Source: CAYZJV01 sp049310885 (GTDB lineage Bacteria; Spirochaetota; Spirochaetia; Sphaerochaetales; Sphaerochaetaceae). From it: a DNA stretch of 64,000 bases. A model generated the notes under the pieces. The model did no database searches. It saw only the letters and a program-made list of their open reading frames with translations, and was not told the origin of the DNA. Positions 26,641 to 34,803 of this stretch are shown here, one piece after another; within the stretch, counting starts at the first letter, position 1; each line of letters opens with the position of its first letter. The stretch spans positions 682,001-746,000 of the forward strand of contig NZ_JBMDYO010000001.1 of NCBI RefSeq assembly GCF_049310885.1, in the 5' to 3' direction. A program made the translations under genes and the position numbers.

Positions 26641-27690
26641 TTATAGCGACGGTAGCGAATATTCTATTTCACCTGAGGCGATCTTATCCATAAAGGACTC
26701 GAAGTCTTCCCTTATATCGGCAGGCAGATTTTGCGTATAGGCAGGATCGTCGTAGAAAAATCCGATATACCCTTCCTGAACTCCAACGATAGAAGCTTCA
26801 CCATAGGTAACCTTTCCTTCCATGACATCCGCTAAAATCTCCTTCACCAGTTTCTTTTGTTCCATCGAACCACAACCGACTACACGCCCAGGTGCGGCTT
26901 TGTATTCATTAGTATTGTGGAATACAATATATGCTCCCTCTTCCTGGGCAACCTTGAACAGCCCCTGGGCTGCACCACCGGCAATCGCTGCAAACACATC
27001 GACTCCCGCAGAACGCATACTCGTGGCTAAATCTGCAGCTTTGTTGGCATCGAACCAGTTCCCAACGATTCTAAAATCGAGTTCGATCGCTGGATTCACC
27101 ATTCTTGCCCCCTCAAGAAAACCAGGAACCATGTGCTTGTTCAACAAGGGATATTCCTGGGCGGCTATGAAGCCAATCTTGAGCGCATCATTGGCATGTT
27201 CCATAGAACTCGTTGTTACTAAACCGGCAAGATAGCCTAAGAAGAGTGATTGCTCATATTGGTTGTAGAGATAGGTACGTATCTGTCCATTACCTTCAGA
27301 GAAAGCATCGGTGATTATAAATTTCTGGTCAGGAAATTTCGCACCCACCCGTTCACAGATCTCGGGAAGCGATGGATTCGATCCTAGAACAAGATCGTAC
27401 TCACCGGTAGCAACAAGCGATGTAAGCTGTTCTTCCCATTCGGCTTGATTGAAGCCCGCTTCATAGATCTTGACGGTAACGGCATCATGTCCAGATGCAA
27501 ATTCTTGCGCACCTTCAGCCAATGCCGTATACGGTGGACTTCCCGCCATCACACCGGTAATGTAAACCAGTACGGAGAGAGATTCAGGAGCACCGGATTC
27601 GGCCTCCGCCTGTCCTGCAGCAAACAAAGTCCCAGCTGGAACCAGAAAGCTGACTATGAGTGCCAGCACCAGAAAACCCTTTTTATTCAT
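26641..27690 (-). CDS. BMP-family periplasmic substrate-binding protein
   Basis: A 349-aa BMP (PnrA-like) binding protein. Seen: signal peptide MNKKGFLVLALIVSFLVPAG then FAAGQAEAE, FLGYLAGLVTT, and CGSMEQKKLVKEILADVMEG, typical of the family. Most BMP proteins are lipoproteins; this one has no cysteine at the signal end, so it should be free in the periplasm. Known ligands of the family are purine nucleosides or sugars. Placed between the aldolase and ATPase genes. Confidence 0.9.
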   Translation of the reverse strand: MNKKGFLVLALIVSFLVPAGTLFAAGQAEAESGAPESLSVLVYITGVMAGSPPYTALAEGAQEFASGHDAVTVKIYEAGFNQAEWEEQLTSLVATGEYDLVLGSNPSLPEICERVGAKFPDQKFIITDAFSEGNGQIRTYLYNQYEQSLFLGYLAGLVTTSSMEHANDALKIGFIAAQEYPLLNKHMVPGFLEGARMVNPAIELDFRIVGNWFDANKAADLATSMRSAGVDVFAAIAGGAAQGLFKVAQEEGAYIVFHNTNEYKAAPGRVVGCGSMEQKKLVKEILADVMEGKVTYGEASIVGVQEGYIGFFYDDPAYTQNLPADIREDFESFMDKIASGEIEYSLPSL

Positions 27691-27725
27691 GGTAAATCCT
27701 CCTCTTTTCGATCGGACATGCCCAA

Positions 27726-28535
27726 CTAAGCAATTCCGACTGTATCACATGCTTTTTCAACACTCCAGTGGCTATGGACCAAACCATTGACCGCATCCAA
27801 CATAGCCTCTACATTTCCATGCTCCCAAATATTCCGACCAACCGCGATTCCCCGACCTCCCGCTTCGAGAGAATCGTAGATATCCTGAAATACTTGTCTT
27901 ATTGAATCGGTTTTTGCTCCACCGAGTATCACAATTGGTACGGGGCATCCCTCTACTACCTTGGAAAAAGAGTCTTGGCTTCCCGTATAATAAGTCTTCA
28001 CCATATCAGCACCAAGCTCAGCGCCCATACGTGCTACCATGGTGATCGCCTGTTCATCGTTTGAAGCGAATTTCTCCCCATACAAAGAACCCTTCGCCAT
28101 AGCCTCTAACATGACGGGTAAGCCCATTGCGTGACAGCGGTCTATAGCTAAAGAGGCCTGTTTTATAAATTTCCCTTCATACTCATGTCCAAATTTGACC
28201 GTTATCGCAGCACATGAGGCCCCATAGGCAAGCGCCGTCTCTGGCTCCACGATAAGTTCTTCTTCAAATTTCCCCGCCAAAACAGTAAATCCTCCCGTAA
28301 TACGGAGTACAAGAGCAGTCGAACGGTTCCATGCATCAATCGATGCATCTACGAAGCCTTTGTTTGTCAGCAAACCATCGACCTTTTTATCCACACAGGC
28401 CTGGACTAACTTCTTGGGATCGATAATCCCCGGAATAGGGCCTGCGATCGCACCGTGATCCATAGCGATTACAACCGAGCGGCCATCATTCTTGTCAAAT
28501 AACGCATTCTTGCGTAGAGTTAGACCTGCATTCAT
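27726..28535 (-). CDS. Class I aldolase, DhnA/LsrF-like
   Basis: A 269-aa TIM-barrel aldolase. Seen: VIAMDHGAIAGP near the start, the Schiff-base lysine in GADMVKTYYTGSQDSF, and GGAKT followed by GRGIAVGRNIWEH for phosphate binding. Family members cleave fructose-1,6-bisphosphate or other ketose phosphates, or act as LsrF thiolase. The ATG at 28535 has GGAGG 8 bases upstream and overlaps the kinase stop by ATGA. With the kinase and dehydrogenase it likely finishes a ketose-phosphate cleavage pathway. Confidence 0.88.
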   Translation of the reverse strand: MNAGLTLRKNALFDKNDGRSVVIAMDHGAIAGPIPGIIDPKKLVQACVDKKVDGLLTNKGFVDASIDAWNRSTALVLRITGGFTVLAGKFEEELIVEPETALAYGASCAAITVKFGHEYEGKFIKQASLAIDRCHAMGLPVMLEAMAKGSLYGEKFASNDEQAITMVARMGAELGADMVKTYYTGSQDSFSKVVEGCPVPIVILGGAKTDSIRQVFQDIYDSLEAGGRGIAVGRNIWEHGNVEAMLDAVNGLVHSHWSVEKACDTVGIA

Positions 28536-29974
28536 GATTGAGTCCTCCAACTTTCCTTCAAATTCCTATACGTACTCCGATATCTTTCCAAACATCCATC
28601 ATACAAGGTCCGCTTGGTCATATCGGGTTCATACCGACGTCCCATATGCACTAAACTTCTGGCAGCATCCGCGAATGAAGGATAGTCACCAAGGGAAGTC
28701 CTGCCTATCACCATCGCCCCTAAGAGCTCTGCGTCTCCCATTTCGGGAACAGTTACCGGTCGACCTGTAACATCAGCTTTCAACTGGTTCAGGAAAACGC
28801 TCTCACTTGGTCCGCCGGTTATGCGAAGATCGCTAACCGATCCACCAAGCTCTTCCATCACTTCAATTACGTCGTACATAGCAAGACATACACCTTCTGC
28901 TACAGATCGGAGAATCTCTGCTCTCCCGGTGGAAAGGGTAAGGCCTGAGAATACACCCTTGGCATTGGGATCCCATATGGGAGCTCGTTCCCCAGATAAG
29001 TAGGGAAGAAAAACCAGATCTCCGGATCCTGGTGGAGCCTCTTCCATCATGGAATAGAGGGCATCAAAAGGGAGAGATTCTAGGCCAAACAGCTCTTTTA
29101 TCCATCCGATTGCCTTTCCGGAAGTCGATATGATCCCCGAAACATTATAATAGGGTTTTACAGGATGGAGGTAAGTCATCAACCGGTCATCGGCAAGAGG
29201 CTTCGTTGTACAGAGGTTTATTCCCTCACTGGTACCTGAGCGGTCGCAAACCATACTCGGATCTACCACAGCACAACCGAGTATGGAGACTAAAAAATCG
29301 GGACCAGCTGCAAATACGGGAAGCCCTTTTGGGAGTCCCAATGTATTCGCGGCAATCGATGAGACAGTACCGACCAGATCTCCAGGCTGAATGAATGGAG
29401 GAAATTTTTCTTTGTCCAACCCTAGCTCATCAAGAATTTCTTCAGTCCAATACCATCGTTTAGCATCATCTGCATGGAGAACAGTCGCTGCTTCGCCGGT
29501 CAAAAGATAATTCATATATTCGAAGGACGATAGGAACCATTTGCTCTTACGATAGACAGATTGGTCCTTTCGCGAAAGGTGTAATACTTGAGGAAGGATG
29601 AAACTGGAATCGACGAAATGTCCAAGACGCTGGGAGATCTCCTGTGCCTCGCTTACCGCACGACGGTCCAACCAAAGTCGAGCATTGGCAGAATCTGCAT
29701 GCAAAATCGTATGATTGTTATCAGGTTCGGCAAATACCGGGACTACAGTCGGTCCATTACCGCTTACCACGATTGCCCTCAACCCATCATACTGAGAAAT
29801 TTTGGAACAAATGACACCAAGGGCTTTGGACCACTGAAAGGGATCAGCTTCCTGAGCTCCATCCATGCCGGGCAAAAGAGAGAGCGGGACTTTGACCATT
29901 TCTCTCAGGTATCCATTATCATCGAACAGCGCACCTTTACAGGTTGTGGTTCCGACATCTATCGATAGAATCAT
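28532..29974 (-). CDS. FGGY-family carbohydrate kinase
   Basis: A 480-aa kinase. Seen: N-terminal MILSIDVGTTTCKGALFD phosphate-binding loop, AGPDFLVSILGCA in the middle, and the C-terminal LRITGGPSESVFLNQLKADV of FGGY enzymes. It should phosphorylate a ketose or polyol; closest in pattern to xylulokinase-type proteins, but substrate residues cannot be judged by eye. GGAGGCATAG upstream; it follows the dehydrogenase stop directly. Confidence 0.9.
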   Translation of the reverse strand: MILSIDVGTTTCKGALFDDNGYLREMVKVPLSLLPGMDGAQEADPFQWSKALGVICSKISQYDGLRAIVVSGNGPTVVPVFAEPDNNHTILHADSANARLWLDRRAVSEAQEISQRLGHFVDSSFILPQVLHLSRKDQSVYRKSKWFLSSFEYMNYLLTGEAATVLHADDAKRWYWTEEILDELGLDKEKFPPFIQPGDLVGTVSSIAANTLGLPKGLPVFAAGPDFLVSILGCAVVDPSMVCDRSGTSEGINLCTTKPLADDRLMTYLHPVKPYYNVSGIISTSGKAIGWIKELFGLESLPFDALYSMMEEAPPGSGDLVFLPYLSGERAPIWDPNAKGVFSGLTLSTGRAEILRSVAEGVCLAMYDVIEVMEELGGSVSDLRITGGPSESVFLNQLKADVTGRPVTVPEMGDAELLGAMVIGRTSLGDYPSFADAARSLVHMGRRYEPDMTKRTLYDGCLERYRSTYRNLKESWRTQS

Positions 29975-31000
29975 CTATGCCTCCATATCCAACAGGACCC
30001 GATAGGTGGAACCGGAAAGTGCAGCTTCCACCGCCTCTTGGGCTTGCCCCATAGGATATATCCGAGTCACAAGATCATCAACCACCACCCTGCGGTTGGA
30101 TAGAGCCCTTACTGCGGTATAGAAATCTGACTCGGTACGGCCTTCACTCCCGGTAATAACGAACTCGTTACGATGGATGGTGTTCATATCAACAGGCAGT
30201 GATGGCTTGTTCCCATATGAAGTATAGATATTTAATATTCCAGCTGGAGCCAGAACCTTGACAGCCGATTCAACGGCGCTAACGGCAACAGTGGTTATAA
30301 TGCAACTATCTACCCCATGACCGTGGGTAATGGTCATGATAGTCTCATAAAATTGTTCAGGGTTACGCGCATCCACCACCTCGTCTGCACCCATCCTTTT
30401 TGCGTCTTCGAGGCGAACAGCATCGATATCACTGACAATGACTCGCACACCCATAGCCAAGGCTGCCTTCACATGGAGAAGACCCATCGTTCCTGCACCG
30501 GAAATAAGAATCGTATCCCCCAGAGATGCCTTCACTTTTCGTAACGAGCGGATGCAACACGAGAGAGGCTCTGTGAAAGCCGCATGTTCCAACGGAAAGT
30601 CCGAAGGGATTTTCTGCACTTGTTCGGGATTGACAACCATATATTGGGAAAAACCTCCTAAGACCCGTTGCCCTTTCTTGAAGCGGTTCTCACAAAGATT
30701 GGAATTTCCTGAAAGGCAGGCAGGACAGACATGACATCGGTTAACCAGATCCAATACCACATGATCGCCTACTGAAACAGATGTTTTTACCGCTTTGCCA
30801 ACAGAGACCACCACGGCACTCGCCTCATGTCCTGGAACGATAGGATAATAGATTTTTCTTTCACCATCGAATAATCGTTGTTCCAATGTACAAATTCCAC
30901 AAAAGGCAATCTTGACTAAAACCTCAAAATCGTTGGGTTCAGGAATGGGTTCTTCACGTATTTCCAGTCTTTTTGGTTCAGTCAAATAAATTTTTTTCAT
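29975..31000 (-). CDS. Zinc-dependent polyol/alcohol dehydrogenase (MDR family)
   Basis: A 341-aa medium-chain dehydrogenase. Seen: catalytic zinc ligand region FCGICTLEQRL and GHEASAVVV, the structural zinc motif C-x2-C-x2-C-x7-C (CHVCPACLSGNSNLCENR), and the Rossmann loop SGAGTMGLLH. Resembles sorbitol/threonine dehydrogenases. It is the first gene of the operon and would oxidise an alditol or sugar alcohol to a ketose. The promoter region carries repeats (see 31023). Confidence 0.9.
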   Translation of the reverse strand: MKKIYLTEPKRLEIREEPIPEPNDFEVLVKIAFCGICTLEQRLFDGERKIYYPIVPGHEASAVVVSVGKAVKTSVSVGDHVVLDLVNRCHVCPACLSGNSNLCENRFKKGQRVLGGFSQYMVVNPEQVQKIPSDFPLEHAAFTEPLSCCIRSLRKVKASLGDTILISGAGTMGLLHVKAALAMGVRVIVSDIDAVRLEDAKRMGADEVVDARNPEQFYETIMTITHGHGVDSCIITTVAVSAVESAVKVLAPAGILNIYTSYGNKPSLPVDMNTIHRNEFVITGSEGRTESDFYTAVRALSNRRVVVDDLVTRIYPMGQAQEAVEAALSGSTYRVLLDMEA

Positions 31001-31022
31001 GGGTAACCCCTGCGTTTTTATA

Positions 31023-31040
31023 GTTTACGTTAAACGTTAA
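31023..31040. promoter_or_regulatory. Candidate operator of the dehydrogenase-kinase-aldolase-ABC operon
   Basis: GTTTA-CGT-TAAAC (31023-31035) is a perfect 5-3-5 dyad and overlaps a direct repeat ACGTTAA-ACGTTAA (31027-31040). It lies about 25 bp upstream of the dehydrogenase start, next to a minus-strand TATAAA (31015-31020). The form resembles LacI-type sites, though the nearest regulator is a MerR. Confidence 0.45.
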
Positions 31041-31122
31041 TTTTAACTTATTGACATTCTGGAACCGATAACCGATTCTGTCAAGAGAGAATTTATGGAA
31101 CCAAACAAGGGTTTGTGATATC

Positions 31123-31611
31123 ATGAACACCACATTCGACATAGGTGAAAACGTGGATACTAGACACTATCGCATTGGAGAACTTGCTAGGAAAGCGGGG
31201 GTAACACCCCGGACCGTCCGTTATTATGAATCGCTAGGACTCTTGAAATCACAAGATCGGGCAGATGGTGTTCAACGTCACTATACCGATGAAGATCTTG
31301 TGTACCTCAATCGTATTATTCAGTTAAAAAACTATGGTATGAGCCTTGATGAGATTGCCCAAGTAATCAAATTGGGAAACGAGGACGCTACTGGTGAGAA
31401 AAGGCGATTGGAATTGCTCAAACAGTACCGCAAGTTACTGAGTAAGGAATTACAACACCTGAAGAATGTACAATCCCTCATCGAGGATTTGAGCTGGCAT
31501 GTAAAGCAATTGGAGTCTGTCGATACCGATTTCAAGCAATGCCCAGGGGCAGCATGTCCTCGTTGCGAATACAAGGACCGCTGCGAATTCTACCGGGAGG
31601 ATGGTGTGTAG
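31123..31611 (+). CDS. MerR-family regulator with four-cysteine C-terminal cluster
   Basis: A 162-aa MerR protein. Seen: YRIGELARKAGVTPRTVRYYESLGLL (wing-helix, residues about 16-41), a long coiled-coil from 88 to 132, and a tail with Cys140, Cys145, Cys148 and Cys154 (spacing 4, 2, 5). SoxR carries a [2Fe-2S] cluster on four cysteines at the same end but with 2, 1, 5 spacing, so a metal or Fe-S sensor is likely, not SoxR itself. The ATG at 31123 has a poor ribosome site; GTG at 31153, preceded by AGGTGA, is an alternative. Divergent from the sugar operon and upstream of the redox genes. Confidence 0.88.
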   Translation: MNTTFDIGENVDTRHYRIGELARKAGVTPRTVRYYESLGLLKSQDRADGVQRHYTDEDLVYLNRIIQLKNYGMSLDEIAQVIKLGNEDATGEKRRLELLKQYRKLLSKELQHLKNVQSLIEDLSWHVKQLESVDTDFKQCPGAACPRCEYKDRCEFYREDGV

Positions 31612-31660
31612 CCAAACACATCCTCTCTACGTATCCCACTGGCAAGGGAGTACCAGAACA

Positions 31661-32137
31661 CTAGAATAGACTCAATAATCTTTTTACCGTGTCTGCGGGA
31701 AAATCCTTATCATCATTATTTTCCAACATTTTTTCCAACAATTCCTTGGTATGGACATCCAAGGGGAGCATGTAGTTGCCTTCCCTCGTCGCATCCTCAG
31801 CAAGAATTCGATTGGACATGGCTAGAGCTTTGGCCAACTTGGCCGCAGGGCCGCCTTTTATAGATATTGCCTCACAAATAGCCTCTTGTTCGACTTTACT
31901 TTCAGCCACCTCCCCAAGTGCTGAAACGACTGTTTCATCCTTTGCCGGCTTATGTGGATAGCGATCGTGGACCAAATAGATTGCATGCGATGGACAAGCA
32001 TCGACACAAAGTCGACATCCGTCTAGACACTTGGCAAAATCTATCTGTCCATTCTCTGTATCGGTAGCTCCGGTGGGGCAGATAAACAGACAAAGACAAT
32101 CTTTAGTACAGAGAGTGATATTCCGAGCAGCGTGCAT
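31661..32137 (-). CDS. Two-cluster ferredoxin-domain protein
   Basis: A 158-aa protein with two 4Fe-4S motifs of unusual spacing: C10-x3-C14-x-C16-x3-C20P and C37-x3-C41-x2-C44-x3-C48P. The second half (about 60-158) is helical and acidic with no domain I know. Electron carrier by inference. It follows the rubredoxin-like gene by 9 bp, so they are probably redox partners. GGAGGAAGTC upstream of the start. Confidence 0.82.
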   Translation of the reverse strand: MHAARNITLCTKDCLCLFICPTGATDTENGQIDFAKCLDGCRLCVDACPSHAIYLVHDRYPHKPAKDETVVSALGEVAESKVEQEAICEAISIKGGPAAKLAKALAMSNRILAEDATREGNYMLPLDVHTKELLEKMLENNDDKDFPADTVKRLLSLF

Positions 32138-32146
32138 GACTTCCTC

Positions 32147-32602
32147 CTAGGATATAGTGACGAATCGAGAAGACGGAGCTTTGCAGATTGGACAAAGATC
32201 GGGAACTTGGGAAGAAACAGCTATAAATCCACAAGCCTCACAAACATAAAGGTTGTTCCCCTCAAGCAGAGAATCGCCCTGCTTCTCGTAACGTGCAAGG
32301 AGAGATTTATGGATTGAAGTGACCTTCTTTCCCCACGTCATACAACGAAGTGAACCACGATCCCCCGCAGAAGATGCGGACTTTTCCACGGCGGGATAGT
32401 TCTTCTCAATATCAGCGGAAATCAGGGGAATCAGTCCCGAGAGGGAAGCAACTTCGACCGTACCGTGAGATTTCCCAAAATACTGTGCAAGCTGATCAAA
32501 AAGTGTGGCAGCTACTGGCTTGAGCTGTTTCCCACACCCCTTTTCTAGATTGGAGCAAATAGCTGCTAAGACTCCATTGCTGTACGACTGGTTCTTTCCC
32601 AT
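32147..32602 (-). CDS. Protein with C-terminal rubredoxin-like domain
   Basis: A 151-aa protein. The last 35 residues hold a rubredoxin/rubrerythrin-type iron site: YVCEACGF and CPICKAP. The first 110 residues are mostly helical with three cysteines (CSNLEKGCGKQ and SLRCMTWG) and no EExxH, so this is not a normal rubrerythrin with a di-iron site. It may be an electron-transfer protein serving the ferredoxin gene downstream. GGAGGAAGGTA precedes the start. Confidence 0.75.
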   Translation of the reverse strand: MGKNQSYSNGVLAAICSNLEKGCGKQLKPVAATLFDQLAQYFGKSHGTVEVASLSGLIPLISADIEKNYPAVEKSASSAGDRGSLRCMTWGKKVTSIHKSLLARYEKQGDSLLEGNNLYVCEACGFIAVSSQVPDLCPICKAPSSRFVTIS

Positions 32603-32648
32603 TACCTTCCTCCTCTACGTATAAAGGTATCTTATATGCTAACACTGC

Positions 32649-32667
32649 TTGGTGATGTTGTCACCAA
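32649..32667. promoter_or_regulatory. Dyad between rubredoxin-like and glutaredoxin genes
   Basis: TTGGTGA-TGTTG-TCACCAA, a perfect 7-5-7 inverted repeat centred in the divergent gap, 47 bp from one start and 76 bp from the other. Likely an operator for a redox-responsive regulator; identity unknown. Confidence 0.5.
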
Positions 32668-32675
32668 CTCTTTTG

Positions 32676-32704
32676 TTGACCGAAGCTTAGCATCCCGCTA
32701 TGTT
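32676..32704 (+). promoter_or_regulatory. Glutaredoxin gene promoter
   Basis: TTGACC (32676-32681), 17 bases, TATGTT (32699-32704), 38 bp upstream of the start codon, with AAGGAGG as ribosome site. Confidence 0.6.
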
Positions 32705-32742
32705 ATGGTCATAAAACAGAAAACCAAATAAGGAGGCCTACC

Positions 32743-32973
32743 ATGGCTGTTACATTGTATAGCACACCGACTTGTGGATTTTGCCGGATGGCAAAGAGTT
32801 ACCTTCAGAACAACAACATTCCGTATACGGAGTACAACGTTGCCTCGAACTCTGAAAAGGCTCATGAGATGGTACGAAAATCGGGACAGATGGGTGTTCC
32901 AGTCCTAGATGTGAACGGGAAGATCATCGTAGGATTCGATCGCGGTGCAATCGACCAGGCACTTAAGCGCTAA
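32743..32973 (+). CDS. Glutaredoxin-like protein
   Basis: A 76-aa glutaredoxin/NrdH-like protein. Seen: active site CGFC at 11-14 (TPTCGFCRMAK), the cis-proline MGVPVLDVNG and the C-terminal IVGFDRGAI. It reduces disulfides, probably with thioredoxin reductase as donor, as no glutathione genes are seen. Single-gene unit. Confidence 0.92.
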   Translation: MAVTLYSTPTCGFCRMAKSYLQNNNIPYTEYNVASNSEKAHEMVRKSGQMGVPVLDVNGKIIVGFDRGAIDQALKR

Positions 32974-33013
32974 TATTCCTAAAAAGCTCGACTAGAGGTC
33001 TGTAACAACATAA

Positions 33014-33172
33014 TCAGCCTAGATGAGCCCGGAGCGGATCGAGCAGAGGACAGAGTAGAGGAAGTAAAGATATTGGGATATCTAAGCCAACACGAACAAT
33101 GTCCATCTGTTCGATAAGCTCAAATAACGCAAGGATGAGAATGCTACAGATCACTAGGTTTACGAGAGCGAA
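33014..33172 (-). other. Open frame continuing after the TctC stop
   Basis: Directly after the TctC stop codon the same frame stays open for 52 codons. From a GTG at 33154 it would give 46 residues, hydrophobic (VICSILILALFELIEQM...). It could be a small membrane protein, a remnant of a transporter subunit (TctB-like), or chance. No ribosome site is visible. Confidence 0.25.
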
Positions 33173-34135
33173 TTAGTCGAGCAAACCTTCTGCCAAGATC
33201 AGATCTAACCAAGGAAGCTCCGACTCAACCAAGAATGTTTGGGTTCCCTGGCTATCCAAAAATGCCGCCTGGAGATCTCCGGGAGTAATATACTGTTGGA
33301 GCCAATATGAAGATTGGGACATCTTGCTAAAAATACTGCTCCAATAATCGACAACATCATCAGCCATCCCCTGTGGTCCCATGACATACCGTGAGAACCG
33401 TAGATCTAGACCATTGTATCCTAATTCGGAGAGTGTCTCGGTTTTGGGTATCAGCTTAGACTGGGGAATATCAGAAAAAGCTACCAAGACCCGTAAATTT
33501 CCAGATTCCAAACCCGACCTTGCTTCTGAAGGATTGAGAATTCCTCCATCTAGCTGTCCATAGACCATACCATCGACGATAAAAGACGCTCCATTGTAGT
33601 ATACTGAACGGAGATCACCTTCGATTTCCCTTTTAAGTTGGAGAACACAATAACGGTCCAGAATATCGGCAGTACCTATAAGAATCTCATGATCGTGTGA
33701 TCCCCCTACAAACTCCTCAAAGGTAGTATACTCACTGTCAGCAGGTACCACTAACAATATGGGATCCTCTGCCAATCGGACTATCGGTGTAAGCGCCATC
33801 TGGTGTGAGTTGGCATACATTCGCAAGAGATGTGAGGTGTTTGCCACAAATAGGGTATGATTCGGATCCGGTCTTCCATTGGCGTAGGCAATCGCAGCCG
33901 ACCCAGAACCCCCTGGCTTGTGTACAACAATGAAGGGAGTGGGGACTAATTGGGTATGTTTCATCGTATCCATAATAGCCTTGGCTACGATATCGCTTCC
34001 TCCACCTTCTGAGGCAGGAACAACAATCTGGATAGGATCGTCGGGCATGAAGGTAACCTCTTGTCCCCCGGCAGCGTACAAGGAATTGCAAACAACAGTT
34101 AAACAGATAATAGCGATGGCCCAAAAACTTCTCAT
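33173..34135 (-). CDS. Tripartite tricarboxylate transporter binding protein (TctC/Bug family)
   Basis: A 320-aa periplasmic binding protein with signal peptide (MRSFWAIAIICLTVVCNSLYAAGGQE). Seen: IQIVVPASEGGGSDIVAKAI, FIVVHKPGGSGSAAIAYA, and LGTADILD-like patterns of the Bug fold. The family binds carboxylates for TctAB, but no TctA or TctB lies here, so it is an orphan in this window. The start at 34135 follows a GTG in frame at 34138; ribosome site is weak. Divergent from the nitroreductase. Confidence 0.85.
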   Translation of the reverse strand: MRSFWAIAIICLTVVCNSLYAAGGQEVTFMPDDPIQIVVPASEGGGSDIVAKAIMDTMKHTQLVPTPFIVVHKPGGSGSAAIAYANGRPDPNHTLFVANTSHLLRMYANSHQMALTPIVRLAEDPILLVVPADSEYTTFEEFVGGSHDHEILIGTADILDRYCVLQLKREIEGDLRSVYYNGASFIVDGMVYGQLDGGILNPSEARSGLESGNLRVLVAFSDIPQSKLIPKTETLSELGYNGLDLRFSRYVMGPQGMADDVVDYWSSIFSKMSQSSYWLQQYITPGDLQAAFLDSQGTQTFLVESELPWLDLILAEGLLD

Positions 34136-34263
34136 CACTTGTTAGGATACAGCATATTTTCAGATTGTCTATACGTATACATAAACAGAATATGGCAAGA
34201 AACTTGCAACTTCACTATGCAAATCCCCATGTTCGGGTTATTCTTCAAGATAGGAGGAGAGAC

Positions 34264-34803
34264 ATGGAAATAGTTGAAACAATCCTGACACGCCGCTCCA
34301 TCCGCGCCTACGACCAGAAGCCGATTCCTGAAGAACTCCTATATAAAGTGCTCGACGTCACACGTCATGCACCATCGGGCAGTAACAGGGAACCCACAAG
34401 ACTCATCGTTGTAAAGGATTTAGAGCGTAGGACCACATTATCAGCACTCTGTTCCCATCAATCATTCATAGCACAGGCACCGGTGGTCATTGTTGCTGTA
34501 GGTAAAGTATTTTCCAGCAACAGAGGTGGGTATATGGGAAATTTCTCTAATCTGTTGGATGGAGCGATTGTACTTGATCACCTTACTCTCATTGCACGAT
34601 CAGAGGGTTTGGGAACCTGTTGGATAGGTTCCTTCGATAACGATCGTATAAAAAGGTTCCTACAGATTCCCGAAGGCTGGCAAATCATCGGACTTACACC
34701 ACTTGGTTACCCCAATACCGAAAGGTCCTTCAAACCAACCGATAAAAGAATGCCTTTGGAACAATTTGTTATGGAAGAACGATGGATAGGGGAAGAGAAA
34801 TGA
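34264..34803 (+). CDS. Nitroreductase-family flavoprotein
   Basis: A 179-aa FMN protein. Seen: TRRSIRAYDQKPIPEE and HAPSGSNREPTRLIVV near the N-terminus, and GLGTCWIGSF, all typical of nitroreductases. It could reduce nitroaromatics, quinones or a protein substrate. The ATG at 34264 has AGGAGG upstream. It overlaps the MGMT gene by ATGA. Confidence 0.9.
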   Translation: MEIVETILTRRSIRAYDQKPIPEELLYKVLDVTRHAPSGSNREPTRLIVVKDLERRTTLSALCSHQSFIAQAPVVIVAVGKVFSSNRGGYMGNFSNLLDGAIVLDHLTLIARSEGLGTCWIGSFDNDRIKRFLQIPEGWQIIGLTPLGYPNTERSFKPTDKRMPLEQFVMEERWIGEEK

